Source of the DNA: VXNE01 sp965248075
GTDB lineage: Bacteria; Pseudomonadota; Gammaproteobacteria; Pseudomonadales; Azotimanducaceae
Reading direction: 5' to 3'
Length of the DNA: 64,000 bases
Assembly: GCA_965248075.1 (NCBI GenBank)
Contig: CBDFIL010000002.1
Location: forward strand, 744,001 to 808,000
The stretch's first letter is position 1; the number at the start of each line of letters is the position of its first letter. Of this stretch, positions 52,207 through 60,753 are shown piece by piece. A program made the position numbers and the translations under genes. The notes beneath the pieces are model-generated. The model searched no databases. It was not told the origin of the DNA and saw only the letters and a list, made by a program, of their open reading frames with translations.

Positions 52207-52340
52207 CGCTGGGTCTCCTGTGATCGGCTTTCGCTATCGCAGCGATTCTACTTGTCCGTGGAGTCGCCGGCACCGTGGAGCCGGCCTTCGGGCACGGAGT
52301 ACGATCCCCCGCAAGCAATGGACCCGAGCAGGAGGACACG

Positions 52341-52535
52341 ATGGCCAGAGCCTTCAGCCGGGGAGCGCGAGGGGCGCGCCCCTCGCAAGAAGACGCCGCA
52401 ACCTGGGAAGACCGACTCGAGCACGCGTTCGCGACGTTCTCGCGCTTCGTGTCGGATGCGGAGCCGGCGGGGTGCTCGCCTCCATGGAGCGGCGCATGGG
52501 TGCCCTCGGCACGTTCGCGTTCACCGCGGTAGCGC
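52341..52535 (+). pseudogene. Small open frame, probably a decayed gene
   Basis: ATG at 52341 with an AGGAGGACACG box. It reads MARAFSRGARGARPSQED and then WEDRLEHAFATFSRFVSDAE, a plausible helical start. After GCGGAGCCGG a one-base shift restores a sensible continuation (GVLASMERRMGALGTFAFTA) that ends where the second copy of the 130-bp dispersed element begins. Family unknown. The actual frame ends at 52532. Confidence 0.4.
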
Positions 52536-52690
52536 CCCATAGCCGGTCCGGCACTCGCTCGCGAGCTCGCTACGCGCCGGCGCGCCTCCGGCCCAGCCAC
52601 GCCGTCCTTTCATGGAAGCTGCACCGGCGGTCACTGCGTTCCCTTGGCGCGTCTTCCACAAAAGGGGACACCCTTGTGGTGTCCCGTCCG
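52535..52690. mobile_element. Second copy of the 130-bp dispersed element, joined to a REP unit
   Basis: CCCCATAGCCGGTCCGGC ... CTCCGGCCCAGCCACGCCG ... TTTCATGGAA ... TTCCACAAAAGGGG matches the copy inside vapC in its first 90 bases and last 14; the middle differs. The terminal GGGG runs straight into a REP hairpin (GGGACACC-CTTGT-GGTGTCCC) at 52667-52687. The following 110 bases to the DUF2235 start hold no gene. Confidence 0.75.
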
Positions 52691-52807
52691 GAATTTCCAC
52701 GCCGCGGGACGCCCCCGGGGCACCCGTGCGGGAACAAGCCCGCTCGCACGGGATCGCCATCGGCCGCGCGATGGCGTTATCTTTCACCCGCCATCGCGGG
52801 AGTTCCC

Positions 52808-53956
52808 ATGGCACGAATCGGCAACACCCTGGTCTTCAGCTTCGACGGGACCGGCAACGAACCGGCGGATGCCGAGGGCTTCCGGCAGGACGAGAGCATC
52901 AGCAACGTCCTGAAGCTGCACCTCCTGCTCGGCGGTGGGATCGACCCGCAGCCGCCGGAGCCGGCTCCGGCGGGGGGCCGGCAGAGGGCGTTCTACTACA
53001 ACGGCATCGGCACCCGTCAGGACGGCACGAACGTGCCGTTGCTCGGACGCCTCTACTCGGCCGGCCGGCGGGTAGTGAATCTCGCCCTGGCGCCCACGTT
53101 CAGCGATGCCCAGCAGATTCTCGAAGAAGCGGCCGCCGACCTGGCGGGGGTCTACGAGCCGGGCGACCGGATCGTCATCTTCGGTTTCAGCCGCGGCGCG
53201 GCACTCGCCCGGAAGTTCGCGACGCTGCTCCTCGATGCCGACGAGCGGCGGTCGGTGGACTTCCTCGGCGTGTTCGACACCGTTGCGGCGATGGGAGGCC
53301 TCAGGGGGGGTGAAGTCGAAATGGAGGCCGGCGGGCTGCACCCGCGCGTGCGCAGGGCGGTGCACGCCGTCGCCATCGACGAGGACCGGGCGGCGTTCGC
53401 TCCGACGTTGATTCAGGTGGATCCGGGCGACAGGGAGCGCGCGACGGAGATCTGGTTCCCGGGCGTGCACAGCGACGTCGGCGGCGGTTACTGGAACGAT
53501 GGACTCTCCGACGTGGTGCTCGAGTTCATGATCGCCCGTTGCCGGGAAGCGCTCGGCGATGCACTGATCATCGGCGATGGCGGGAGCGCCGACCGGCTTC
53601 GCGAGGTGGGCGCGGCGATCGCGGTGGACGACCTGTCCGTCGAGCCGAGGTTCGATGCGCCGCTGCACGCCGACGGCGGATCCACGCTGTTTCCGCGCGA
53701 GACGAGGCACGTGCATGTCCGCGCGGGGGAAGGAGCGGATGGCGGGCTGCCGGTCCTCCACTACTCCACCAGGCTGCGGGTCGAGCGCGTGGCGGACTAC
53801 CGGCCGCCTGCCCTGCGCGACCTGCGTTTCAGGCTCTGGCTCGACGCGCGCCGCTCCAGCCCTCCCATCGAGGGGATCAGTGGCTTGCGGCGCTACCGCT
53901 TCCCCTGGCGGTGGTCCGTCCGCCGCCGCGCCGGACTGTACGGGACGTCCTTGTGA
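52808..53956 (+). CDS. DUF2235 domain protein (predicted alpha/beta hydrolase)
   Basis: 382 residues from the ATG at 52808. The family signature FSFDGTGNEPAD opens it, GFSRGAALARKFATLL holds the nucleophile Ser (GxSxG), and WFPGVHSDVGGGYW provides the Asp/His region; these three blocks define DUF2235, which includes phospholipase effectors of type VI secretion (Tle1) and stand-alone enzymes. No secretion partner genes are near and there is no signal peptide. The last bases (GGGACGTCCTTGTGACCTCCC) look like a decayed REP whose TGA ends the gene. Confidence 0.88.
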   Translation: MARIGNTLVFSFDGTGNEPADAEGFRQDESISNVLKLHLLLGGGIDPQPPEPAPAGGRQRAFYYNGIGTRQDGTNVPLLGRLYSAGRRVVNLALAPTFSDAQQILEEAAADLAGVYEPGDRIVIFGFSRGAALARKFATLLLDADERRSVDFLGVFDTVAAMGGLRGGEVEMEAGGLHPRVRRAVHAVAIDEDRAAFAPTLIQVDPGDRERATEIWFPGVHSDVGGGYWNDGLSDVVLEFMIARCREALGDALIIGDGGSADRLREVGAAIAVDDLSVEPRFDAPLHADGGSTLFPRETRHVHVRAGEGADGGLPVLHYSTRLRVERVADYRPPALRDLRFRLWLDARRSSPPIEGISGLRRYRFPWRWSVRRRAGLYGTSL

Positions 53957-54087
53957 CCTCCCCTTCCACGACCTGGTGCCAAAGGGCGTCCGCGGCCTGC
54001 TGATGCCCGCCACGACACGTCGCGCCCGTTGCGGACGCCGGCGCGACGTGGTTTAGTCGGCGAGGAGTGTTGGGGGGTCCCTGCTTC

Positions 54088-54186
54088 ATGCCGACGCGAA
54101 TCGGTGGCGTTTTCTTCATCGCGGTGGCGGTCGTCATCGCGGTCCACACGGTGGTCGAACCGCTCTACCACGTCTCGGGCACTTAA
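54088..54186 (+). CDS. Predicted 32-residue single-helix membrane protein
   Basis: ATG at 54088, TAA at 54184. The product is MPTRIGGVFFIAVAVVIAVH followed by TVVEPLYHVSGT: one hydrophobic helix (residues 6-24) with a charged N-terminus. It ends 15 bp before the first alpha/beta hydrolase and reads in the same direction. Short single-helix proteins of this look are common but have no known role. The ribosome site is poor (GGGGGG 10 bases upstream), so this is tentative. Confidence 0.45.
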   Translation: MPTRIGGVFFIAVAVVIAVHTVVEPLYHVSGT

Positions 54187-54201
54187 GGCCGGGGAGGCCT
54201 C

Positions 54202-55275
54202 ATGACCACATCCACAACCCACCTGCCCGGCAAGCTGGGCAATCCCGAACGCACGCTCGCCACCGATCCCCGCCTCGATCCGGCCCTGCTCCCGGCGGTC
54301 GCGGGAATGGACGACGCGCTGGACCAGCCGGCGGCCGTCGGCCCCGACTCGTCGTACGAAGATCTGCTCGCCTACGGGGCCGCCATGGAGGCGGAGGTCG
54401 ACGTCATCTACGCGGAGACCTTCGGCGTCATGCCCCCGTTGGAGGGGATCCGCCGGCGCACCGAGGTGATCGAGGGCGTTGACGGCAACGACATCGCGCT
54501 CTTCATCCACGAACCCGCGAACCGCGACGGCGTCCTGCCGGCCATCGTCCACACGCACGGCGGCGGCATGGTGATGTGCGCGGCGGCCGATCCCCAGTAC
54601 GTGCGCTGGCGTGACGAACTCGCCGCGATGGGGCTCTGCGTCGTCGGGGTGGAGTTCCGCAACGGCGCCGGCAAGCTCGGCGACCATCCGTTTCCGGCCG
54701 GGCTCAACGACTGCGCCACGGGCACGCGGTGGACGTCCGGGAACCGCGCCGCGCTCGGCATCTCGCACCTCGTCGTCTCGGGCGACTCCGGCGGCGGCAA
54801 CCTGTGCCTCGCCGTCGCCCTGAAGGCGAAGGGGGAAGGCTGGATCGACGAGATCGCGGGCGTCTATTCCTGCTGCCCGTACATCGCGGGGACGTTCGAC
54901 CCGGCGCCCCTGGAGCTCGTGTCGTGGCGCGAGAACGGCGGCTACCAGCTCGAGCCCGCGATGTGCCAGGCGCTCGTCAAGATCTACGACCCCAGTGGCG
55001 AGCACGTCCACGATCCGCTCGCCTGGCCGTACCAGGCGCGGGTGGAGGATCTCGCGGGGCTTCCGCCGCACACTGTCTCGGTCAACGAGCTCGATCCCCT
55101 GCGGGACGAGGGGCTGATCTACGCCCGCCGCCTGATGGCCGCCGGCGTCCCCACCGCAAGCCGCACGGTCAACGGTACGCACCATGGCGGAGATACCGAG
55201 ACCCTGGCGCTGTTGCCGCATGTCTATCGGGCGACCGTGCGCGATATCGCGGGGTTCGCGTCCTCTCTGGGTTAG
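54202..55275 (+). CDS. Alpha/beta hydrolase (hormone-sensitive-lipase-like), copy 1
   Basis: 357 residues. The oxyanion motif HTHGGGMVM (HGGG) and nucleophile GDSGGGN are those of the HSL/bacterial esterase family. The acid is probably D in NELDPLRDEG and the His in VNGTHHGGDTE. There is no signal peptide, so it should be a cytoplasmic esterase or lactonase. It is the first of a head-to-tail duplicated pair about 90 percent identical at protein level. Substrate could be the ester product of the nearby monooxygenase or of other catabolic steps, but nothing shows that directly. Confidence 0.92.
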   Translation: MTTSTTHLPGKLGNPERTLATDPRLDPALLPAVAGMDDALDQPAAVGPDSSYEDLLAYGAAMEAEVDVIYAETFGVMPPLEGIRRRTEVIEGVDGNDIALFIHEPANRDGVLPAIVHTHGGGMVMCAAADPQYVRWRDELAAMGLCVVGVEFRNGAGKLGDHPFPAGLNDCATGTRWTSGNRAALGISHLVVSGDSGGGNLCLAVALKAKGEGWIDEIAGVYSCCPYIAGTFDPAPLELVSWRENGGYQLEPAMCQALVKIYDPSGEHVHDPLAWPYQARVEDLAGLPPHTVSVNELDPLRDEGLIYARRLMAAGVPTASRTVNGTHHGGDTETLALLPHVYRATVRDIAGFASSLG

Positions 55276-55338
55276 GGGACTCTGGGTTGGGGGCGGTCAG
55301 CCGCTCCCACGATTCGCAACGCAGACCGAGGAGACCGC

Positions 55339-56412
55339 ATGACCACACCCACCATCCATCTGCCGGGCAAGCTGGGCAACCCCGAACGCACCCTCGCCAC
55401 CGATCCCCGCCTCGATCCGGCCGTGCTCCCGGCGGTCGCGGGGATGGACGAGGTGCTGGACCAGCCGGCGGCCATCGGCCCCGACTCTTCGTATGAAGAG
55501 CTGCTCGCCTACGCGGCCGCCATGGAGGCGGAGATCGACGCCGTCTACGCGGAGACCTTCGGCGCCGTGCCCCCGGTGGAGGGCGTCCGTCGGCGCACGG
55601 AGGTGATCGCGGGCGTCGACGGCAACGACATCCCGCTCTTCATCCACGAACCGGCGGACCGCGACGGCGTCCTGCCGGGCATCGTCCACACCCACGGCGG
55701 TGGCATGGTGATGTGCGCGGCGGCGGATCCCCTGTTCGTGCATTGGCGTGACGAACTGGCCGCGACGGGGCTCTGCGTCGTGGGGGTGGAGTTTCGCAAC
55801 GGCGCCGGGAAGCTCGGCGACCATCCGTTTCCGGCGGGGCTCGACGACTGCGCCACGGGCACGCGGTGGGCGTACGAGCACCGGGCCGCGCTCGGCATCT
55901 CGCACCTCGTCGTCTCCGGCGAGTCCGGCGGCGGCAACCTGTGTCTCGCCGTCGCGCTCAAGGCGAAGCAGGAAGGCTGGATCGACGAGATCGCGGGCGT
56001 CTACTCCTGCTGTCCGTACATCGCGGGGACGTTCGATCCGGCGCCCCCGGAGCTCGTGTCGTGGCGGGAGAACGGCGGCTACCAGCTCGAGGCCGCGATT
56101 TGCCAGGCGCTCGTCAAGATCTACGACCCCAGTGGAGAGCACGTGCACGATCCGCTCGCCTGGCCGTACCAGGCGCGGGTGGAGGATCTCGTGGGGCTCC
56201 CGCCGCACACCGTCTCGGTGAACGAGCTCGATCCCCTGCGGGACGAGGGGCTGATCTATGCCCGCCGTTTGATGGCCGCCGGCGTCCCCACCGCGAGCCG
56301 CACGGTGAACGGTACGTACCATGGCTCGGATACCGAGAGCCCGGCGCTGGTGCCGCATGTCTATCGGGCGACGATCCGGGACATCCAGGGATTCGCGGCG
56401 TCGCTCGAGTAG
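55339..56412 (+). CDS. Alpha/beta hydrolase (hormone-sensitive-lipase-like), copy 2
   Basis: 357 residues, a tandem duplicate of the gene just upstream with even the ribosome-binding region (CCGAGGAGACCGC) similar. HGGG and the nucleophile are kept, but GDSGGGN has become GESGGGN and the end-loop THHGGDTET has become TYHGSDTES. Those changes flank the active Ser and His, so specificity may have drifted. 63 bp separate the two copies. Confidence 0.92.
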   Translation: MTTPTIHLPGKLGNPERTLATDPRLDPAVLPAVAGMDEVLDQPAAIGPDSSYEELLAYAAAMEAEIDAVYAETFGAVPPVEGVRRRTEVIAGVDGNDIPLFIHEPADRDGVLPGIVHTHGGGMVMCAAADPLFVHWRDELAATGLCVVGVEFRNGAGKLGDHPFPAGLDDCATGTRWAYEHRAALGISHLVVSGESGGGNLCLAVALKAKQEGWIDEIAGVYSCCPYIAGTFDPAPPELVSWRENGGYQLEAAICQALVKIYDPSGEHVHDPLAWPYQARVEDLVGLPPHTVSVNELDPLRDEGLIYARRLMAAGVPTASRTVNGTYHGSDTESPALVPHVYRATIRDIQGFAASLE

Positions 56413-56442
56413 GAAACCGGTCGCTGGGTGGGGCCAAACGGA

Positions 56443-56520
56443 GGTCGTTGCGGTCAGGACACACACCGGGTCGTTGCGGTCAGGACACACACCGGGTCGT
56501 TGCGGTCAGGACACACACCG
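56443..56520. repeat. Three exact tandem copies of a 26-bp sequence
   Basis: The unit starts GGTCGTTGCGGTCAGGACAC and ends ACACCG; three identical copies abut, then the sequence changes to CGGAGAGATG. It is in the 173-bp gap between the second hydrolase and the GMC oxidoreductase gene. No spacer variation, so not a CRISPR. It could be a repeated protein-binding site or a replication slippage product. Confidence 0.85.
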
Positions 56521-56585
56521 CGGAGAGATGTACCGCGTACAGAGCGAGTTCCTGCGGGAGCACTTCGGGCCGTAACGGCCTGCAC

Positions 56586-58238
56586 ATGAAGCGTTCCCGC
56601 CACGACTACATCGTGGTAGGCGCCGGCTCGGCGGGTTGCGTCCTGGCGAACCGGCTGTCAGCGGTCCCCGAACACCGCGTGCTGCTCGTGGAGGCCGGCG
56701 GACGCGACAACCGCCTCTTCATCCGGATGCCGGCGGCCTTCTCGCAGGCGATGAACCTCCGCCAATGCAACTGGGGATTCGTATCGGAACCGGAGCCGGG
56801 CCTTGCGGGGCGACGCCTCGCCTGCCCCCGGGGCAAGGTGCTCGGCGGCTCCTCGTCCATCAACGGCATGGTGTACGTGCGCGGACACGGGCGCGACTTC
56901 GACGCGTGGGAAGCGCTCGGCGCGGCCGGCTGGAACTACGCCAACTGCCTCCCGTATTTCCGGCGCGCCGAGACCTGGCAGGGCGGGGCGGACGCGTTTC
57001 GCGGCGGCGACGGCCCGCTGCGCACGGGCGGCGGCAACAACGCCAGGCGCAATCCGCTATACGCCGCGTTCGTGGCAGCAGGACGGGAGGCGGGTTACGC
57101 GCGTACGGATGACTGCAACGGCTACCGCCAGGAGGGATTCGGCGCCCTGCCGATGACCGTCGACGGCGGCGTGCGTGCGTCCACGGCGCGCGCCTACCTC
57201 GCGCCCGCCCGCACCCGGCCGAACCTCTCCGTGATCACGGGCGCGACCGCGGAGAGGGTCCTGTGCGATGGCAGCGTGGCGACCGGCGTCCGCCTGCGCC
57301 ACGGCGGTCGCGTTGTCGAAGCGCACGCGACGGGAGAGGTCATCCTGGCGGCGGGCGCGATCGGTTCGCCGGCGCTGCTGCAGCGTTCCGGCATCGGCCC
57401 CGCGGACGTGCTGTCGAATGCCGGCGTGCCGCTGCGGCACGAGTTGCCCGGCGTGGGTGAGTATCTGCAGGATCACCTCGAAGTCTGTTGCCAGTATCGG
57501 TGCCTCGAACCCATCACCCTGAACGGCTGGCTGAACCCGCTCGGCAAGGCCCTGATCGGCCTGCGCTGGTTGCTGTTCCGGGACGGGCTCGGCAGCACCA
57601 ACCACTTCGAGGCCGGTGCGTTCCTGCGGTCCGCTCCCGAGCGGGAGTGGCCGGACGTGCAGCTCCATTTCCTGCCCGCCGCCATGCGCTACGACGGCGC
57701 CCAGGCGCTGCGGGGTCATGGCTTCCAGGTGCATCTCGGGCACAATCGGCCGAGCAGCCGGGGCCACGTGCGCATCGTGTCGCCCGACGCGGAGGACCCG
57801 CCACGGATCCGGTTCAACTACCTCACGCATGCGGACGACGTGCGCGCCTGGCGCGCTTGCGTGCGTCTGCTGCGCACGATCGTGGGCCAGCCGGCGCTCG
57901 CCCGTTACCGGGGCGAGGAGCTTCAGCCTGGCAGGCACGTCGTGAGTGACGCGGCGATCGATCGGTGGGTCCGCAGCAGCGTCGAGAGCGCCTACCATCC
58001 CGCCGGCGCCTGCAGGATGGGGGACGCCGGCGACGCAGCGGCCGTGGTCGACCCCGCGTGCCGGGTGCGCGGGCTGCAGCGACTCCGGGTGGTCGACTCT
58101 TCCATCTTTCCGGCAGTCACCAACGGCAACCTCAACGCACCGACGATCATGGTCGCGGAACGGGCTGCAGACCTGATTCTCGGGCGGCCGTTGCTGCGGG
58201 CCGACGAGGGACAGGAGCTCTATCCGCCGGGCGGCTGA
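56586..58238 (+). CDS. GMC family oxidoreductase (choline dehydrogenase-like)
   Basis: 550 residues. The FAD loop is YIVVGAGSAGCVLANRLS, the first GMC signature CPRGKVLGGSSSINGMVYVRGHGRDFDAW, and the second appears as GAIGSPALLQRSGIGP. The C-terminal active-site pair is H in YHPAGACRMG and N in FPAVTNGNLNAPTIMVAERAAD. These enzymes oxidise primary alcohols; relatives act on choline, polyethylene glycol or alkanols. Cytoplasmic or membrane-associated. ATG start; ribosome site weak. It may share a transcript with the two hydrolases. Confidence 0.92.
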   Translation: MKRSRHDYIVVGAGSAGCVLANRLSAVPEHRVLLVEAGGRDNRLFIRMPAAFSQAMNLRQCNWGFVSEPEPGLAGRRLACPRGKVLGGSSSINGMVYVRGHGRDFDAWEALGAAGWNYANCLPYFRRAETWQGGADAFRGGDGPLRTGGGNNARRNPLYAAFVAAGREAGYARTDDCNGYRQEGFGALPMTVDGGVRASTARAYLAPARTRPNLSVITGATAERVLCDGSVATGVRLRHGGRVVEAHATGEVILAAGAIGSPALLQRSGIGPADVLSNAGVPLRHELPGVGEYLQDHLEVCCQYRCLEPITLNGWLNPLGKALIGLRWLLFRDGLGSTNHFEAGAFLRSAPEREWPDVQLHFLPAAMRYDGAQALRGHGFQVHLGHNRPSSRGHVRIVSPDAEDPPRIRFNYLTHADDVRAWRACVRLLRTIVGQPALARYRGEELQPGRHVVSDAAIDRWVRSSVESAYHPAGACRMGDAGDAAAVVDPACRVRGLQRLRVVDSSIFPAVTNGNLNAPTIMVAERAADLILGRPLLRADEGQELYPPGG

Positions 58239-58327
58239 CCGGGCGTCTGCTGTCGTCGGACGGGACGGCAGCCTCCGCCGTCGTCTCCTGCGCGCCCGGC
58301 CCCGCTCGGGGCCAATTCGAATCGGTC

Positions 58328-58406
58328 GTAGGGGCGACCCTCGTGGTCGCCCGTCCCCTAGACCATGCATGAACTCAAAACGGGACGGGACAAGCCCGTC
58401 CCCTAC
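58328..58406. repeat. REP pair between convergent genes
   Basis: Left unit GGGCGACC-CTCGT-GGTCGCCC with GTAG head; spacer GACCATGCATGAACTC; right unit inverted with stem GGGACGGG, ending CCCCTAC. The CTA at 58403-58405 is the complement of the TAG stop of the MFS gene. The remaining 90 bases toward the GMC gene carry nothing I can identify. Confidence 0.85.
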
Positions 58407-59665
58407 AGTTCCGTCCGCGTCCCGGCCCTGGGTCGTTGACACTCGGTGGCCATGCCTGCGAGACGCCGGGCCGCCACGGCGCCGAGGAGGCCGAACGCCG
58501 CCACACCGAGAAAGTAGAGGCCGTAACCGGACTGGCCCGGCAGGCGGTCGACCAGCGCGCCGCGGATCAGCGGCAGGTAGATGTCCGGCGCGTACCCGAT
58601 CAGCGAGATCACGCCGATGGCGAGCCCCTTGACGCGGTCGGGCACGTCGCAGCTCTCGAGGGTGGCCCAGTAGATGCCGCGCACCGCGTAGGTGACGAGG
58701 CCCACGATCAGCACGATCGGCAGCAGCAGCGCCGTGGCGGCGTCGAGGGGGAGCACGGCGAGGCTCGCCAACGCGCAGGACCCGAGCACGAGGAGCACGG
58801 CCAGCACCCTTTCGCGGTTCAGGATGTCGCCGAGGAACCCCGCGCCGATGGCGCCGATGGGCCGCATCCACAGCTTGGCGACGGTGATCGTGCCGACGGT
58901 CACCGCTGTCAGCCCGAAGTTCTGCTGGAGGTAGGCGGAGAATGCGTAGGTGGCGAAGAACAACTGGTAGCCGGTCATGATGCAGACGGCCGCCAGCCAG
59001 ATCTGGGGCCTGGCGAGGACGACCCGCAAGTCCCGCGCGGTCTCGGCGAGGGATGCGGTGTGGCGGCCGGCGTCGTCCGCCCGGCTGTCGTCGACCACGA
59101 ACAGGACGACGGGCGCCAGCGCAAGCATGTTCCCGACGTACAGCCAGATGACCTTGCGCAGCGCGGCGTCGGTCGGCTCTCCGAGCCCTTCGAGCCAGTA
59201 CGCGAACGACGCGACTGCGACCGTTGCCAGCAGCGCCTCGACCAGTCCCCGACCCCCGTCGAGGATGCCGAAGAAACGGCCTTGCTCATCGCCCCTGGCG
59301 AGGACGGCGACTGCCTTGATGTGGGCCGACCAGAAGGTGAGGCCGGTGGCGATCCCCCAGCCCGCGTAGATCAGCTGCAGTTGTGCGAAGGAGGGCGTGC
59401 CGGAGAACCAGACGCCGAGCAGACCGGCGCACAGCAGCGACAGCGACATCAGGTAGCGCGGCGACACCCGGTCCGCCAGCCAGCCGCTCGGCAGGTACGT
59501 GACGACGAAGAGCACGCCGAGCAGGGCGTTGCACTGGCCCAGTTGCGACGCCGTGACGCCGAACGTCTCCAGCATGGAGACTTCGAAGTTCTGCCGCAGG
59601 TACAGCAACGGGTAGATCGCGCCGGCGGCCACCGTGATGACGGCGAGTTGCCCAATGCGTCGCAC
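58403..59665 (-). CDS. MFS transporter
   Basis: 420 residues, about 12 helices, inner membrane. The N-terminal half has IYPLLYLRQNFEVSMLETFGVTASQLG and a motif-A-like PSGWLADRVSPRYLM; the middle carries KAVAVLARGDEQGRFFGILDGGRGLVEA, a pattern seen in sugar-phosphate/organophosphate-type transporters. The later VPDRVKGLAIGVISLIGYAPDIYLPLIRG is also typical of that group. Substrate unknown. The stop codon is in a REP element; the native C-terminus (RPRAGTRTEL) may extend a few non-native residues. Confidence 0.9.
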   Translation of the reverse strand: MRRIGQLAVITVAAGAIYPLLYLRQNFEVSMLETFGVTASQLGQCNALLGVLFVVTYLPSGWLADRVSPRYLMSLSLLCAGLLGVWFSGTPSFAQLQLIYAGWGIATGLTFWSAHIKAVAVLARGDEQGRFFGILDGGRGLVEALLATVAVASFAYWLEGLGEPTDAALRKVIWLYVGNMLALAPVVLFVVDDSRADDAGRHTASLAETARDLRVVLARPQIWLAAVCIMTGYQLFFATYAFSAYLQQNFGLTAVTVGTITVAKLWMRPIGAIGAGFLGDILNRERVLAVLLVLGSCALASLAVLPLDAATALLLPIVLIVGLVTYAVRGIYWATLESCDVPDRVKGLAIGVISLIGYAPDIYLPLIRGALVDRLPGQSGYGLYFLGVAAFGLLGAVAARRLAGMATECQRPRAGTRTEL

Positions 59666-59720
59666 GGCGCCCGCTAACCACGCTGCGCCAGGGGCCGTGG
59701 CTGCCGGCGCGGCTCCAGTC

Positions 59721-59963
59721 TCAGGTCGATGCCGTACCCCCGGCGCGTTCGCACCGGAGCGACATGGTCTCGGCGCCGTCGTCGGGGCTGAATGTCTGGC
59801 GCACGCGCTTCGCCTGGGGCACGGCGTGCGAGACGCAGCCCGGGCAAGGCACCCGGAAGGCCTCGACCGGCACGATCCTGCCCCGCAACGATTCGAGCGT
59901 GATCGGGTGGTTCGTGTTGAGCCAGTCGCTCGCCTGCAGTTCGGGCGCGGTCCCGTGTGTCAT
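59721..59963 (-). pseudogene. Redoxin/TlpA-like gene, 3' truncated
   Basis: ATG at 59963 with an excellent GGGAGGAG box. The first 65 residues are a thioredoxin-fold start (LESLRGRIVPVEAFRVPCPGCVSHAVPQAKRVRQTF) with a CPGC redox pair. After SPDDGAETM the sequence loses any similarity to the family and stops at 80 residues, where 150 or more are expected. The truncated protein could still be made but would lack most of the fold. Downstream lies the MFS gene on the same strand, 55 bp away. Confidence 0.65.
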
Positions 59964-60180
59964 CGGCTCCTCCCTGGAGATCGAGTTCTACCTTCTGCAA
60001 CCGCCAAAGCGCAAGGATCGGGCCGGCCATGGGGCGCTACTTGGACGGACGGACGTCCTTCCTGTAGGTTGTTTCCGGACTCGGGCTCGCGGAGGGAAAA
60101 CGATGCGCACCACCGGTCGGACGCGCTTCGCCTGCGTCACGCTGGCCTGGGACGCGCACGAGGACCTGTAATTCTGTGAT

Positions 60181-60250
60181 CAGGGGCGACCCTCGCGGTC
60201 GCCCGGGGAGGTGCGCGAATTTGACATGGGACGCCACAAGGGCGTCCCCA
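60181..60250. repeat. REP pair upstream of the cupin gene
   Basis: Left unit GGGCGACC-CTCGC-GGTCGCCC with a changed head (TCAGGGG for GTAGGGG). Right unit inverted, stem GGGACGCC around the loop, a stem variant seen only here and (decayed) near 60985. The cupin gene's ribosome site starts 6 bases after it. Upstream (59964-60180) I see only a 22-codon frame at 60103 and no convincing gene. Confidence 0.75.
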
Positions 60251-60265
60251 AACAAGGGGAAGACC

Positions 60266-60727
60266 ATGAATCGAACTTGCACATGCCTGGCACTCGCGGC
60301 GGCGCTGTCCGCCAGCGTCTGGGCCGCCGCCGCTCCGGTGCGCATCGATCCGGCCGTGCTGGCCGGGCAGGGCCTCGAAGCCCTGCCGCCGCGCGACCCG
60401 TCCATCACCGTGTCGCAGCGAGACGACAAGTCCTCCGTCAAGTCCGTGTTCGAGGGCGACATCGTCTCCGTGGTGTTCGAGTCGGGGCCGGCCGTACTGA
60501 AGGTGGAAGACCTCTGGTACGACGAGTTCATCTATATCCTGGAAGGCGGTCTGGTGCTGACCGGTACGGACGGTGTCGCGCATACCTTCGAGACGGGCGA
60601 CTACCTGGTGCTGCCCAAGGGATGGTCAGGCACCTGGGAGATGGTGGGCGAAACCTTTCGGGAACTCATCGTCATCGAGACCCAGACGTATCTCCAGAGC
60701 ATGCAGGAACTCGGGATCGACCCGTGA
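60266..60727 (+). CDS. Cupin-fold secreted protein
   Basis: 153 residues from the ATG at 60266 (AAGGGGA box). A signal peptide (TCLALAAALSASVWAAAA) points to the periplasm. The rest is one small beta-barrel: VEDLWYDEFIYILEGGLVLTGTDG and TFETGDYLVLPKGWSGTWEM, the (S)-ureidoglycine/DUF861-like cupin pattern, with Glu and few His in the metal positions. Such proteins bind small molecules or act as lyases; role unknown. REP elements flank it on both sides. Confidence 0.85.
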   Translation: MNRTCTCLALAAALSASVWAAAAPVRIDPAVLAGQGLEALPPRDPSITVSQRDDKSSVKSVFEGDIVSVVFESGPAVLKVEDLWYDEFIYILEGGLVLTGTDGVAHTFETGDYLVLPKGWSGTWEMVGETFRELIVIETQTYLQSMQELGIDP

Positions 60728-60753
60728 TTCATGCACGGTCTCGACACGGCGCT

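Noticed and set aside
56443..56520. CRISPR or integron site
   Set aside because: Three abutting identical copies without spacers and no integrase.
59721..59963. Third selenoprotein in the redoxin remnant
   Set aside because: The redox pair is CPGC with normal Cys codons, and the frame simply loses similarity before the stop; there is no continuation past it.
60103..60171. 22-codon frame with a fair ribosome site (MRTTGRTRFACVTLAWDAHE)
   Set aside because: Too short, no recognisable feature, and in a repeat-rich gap; possibly the start of a deleted gene.
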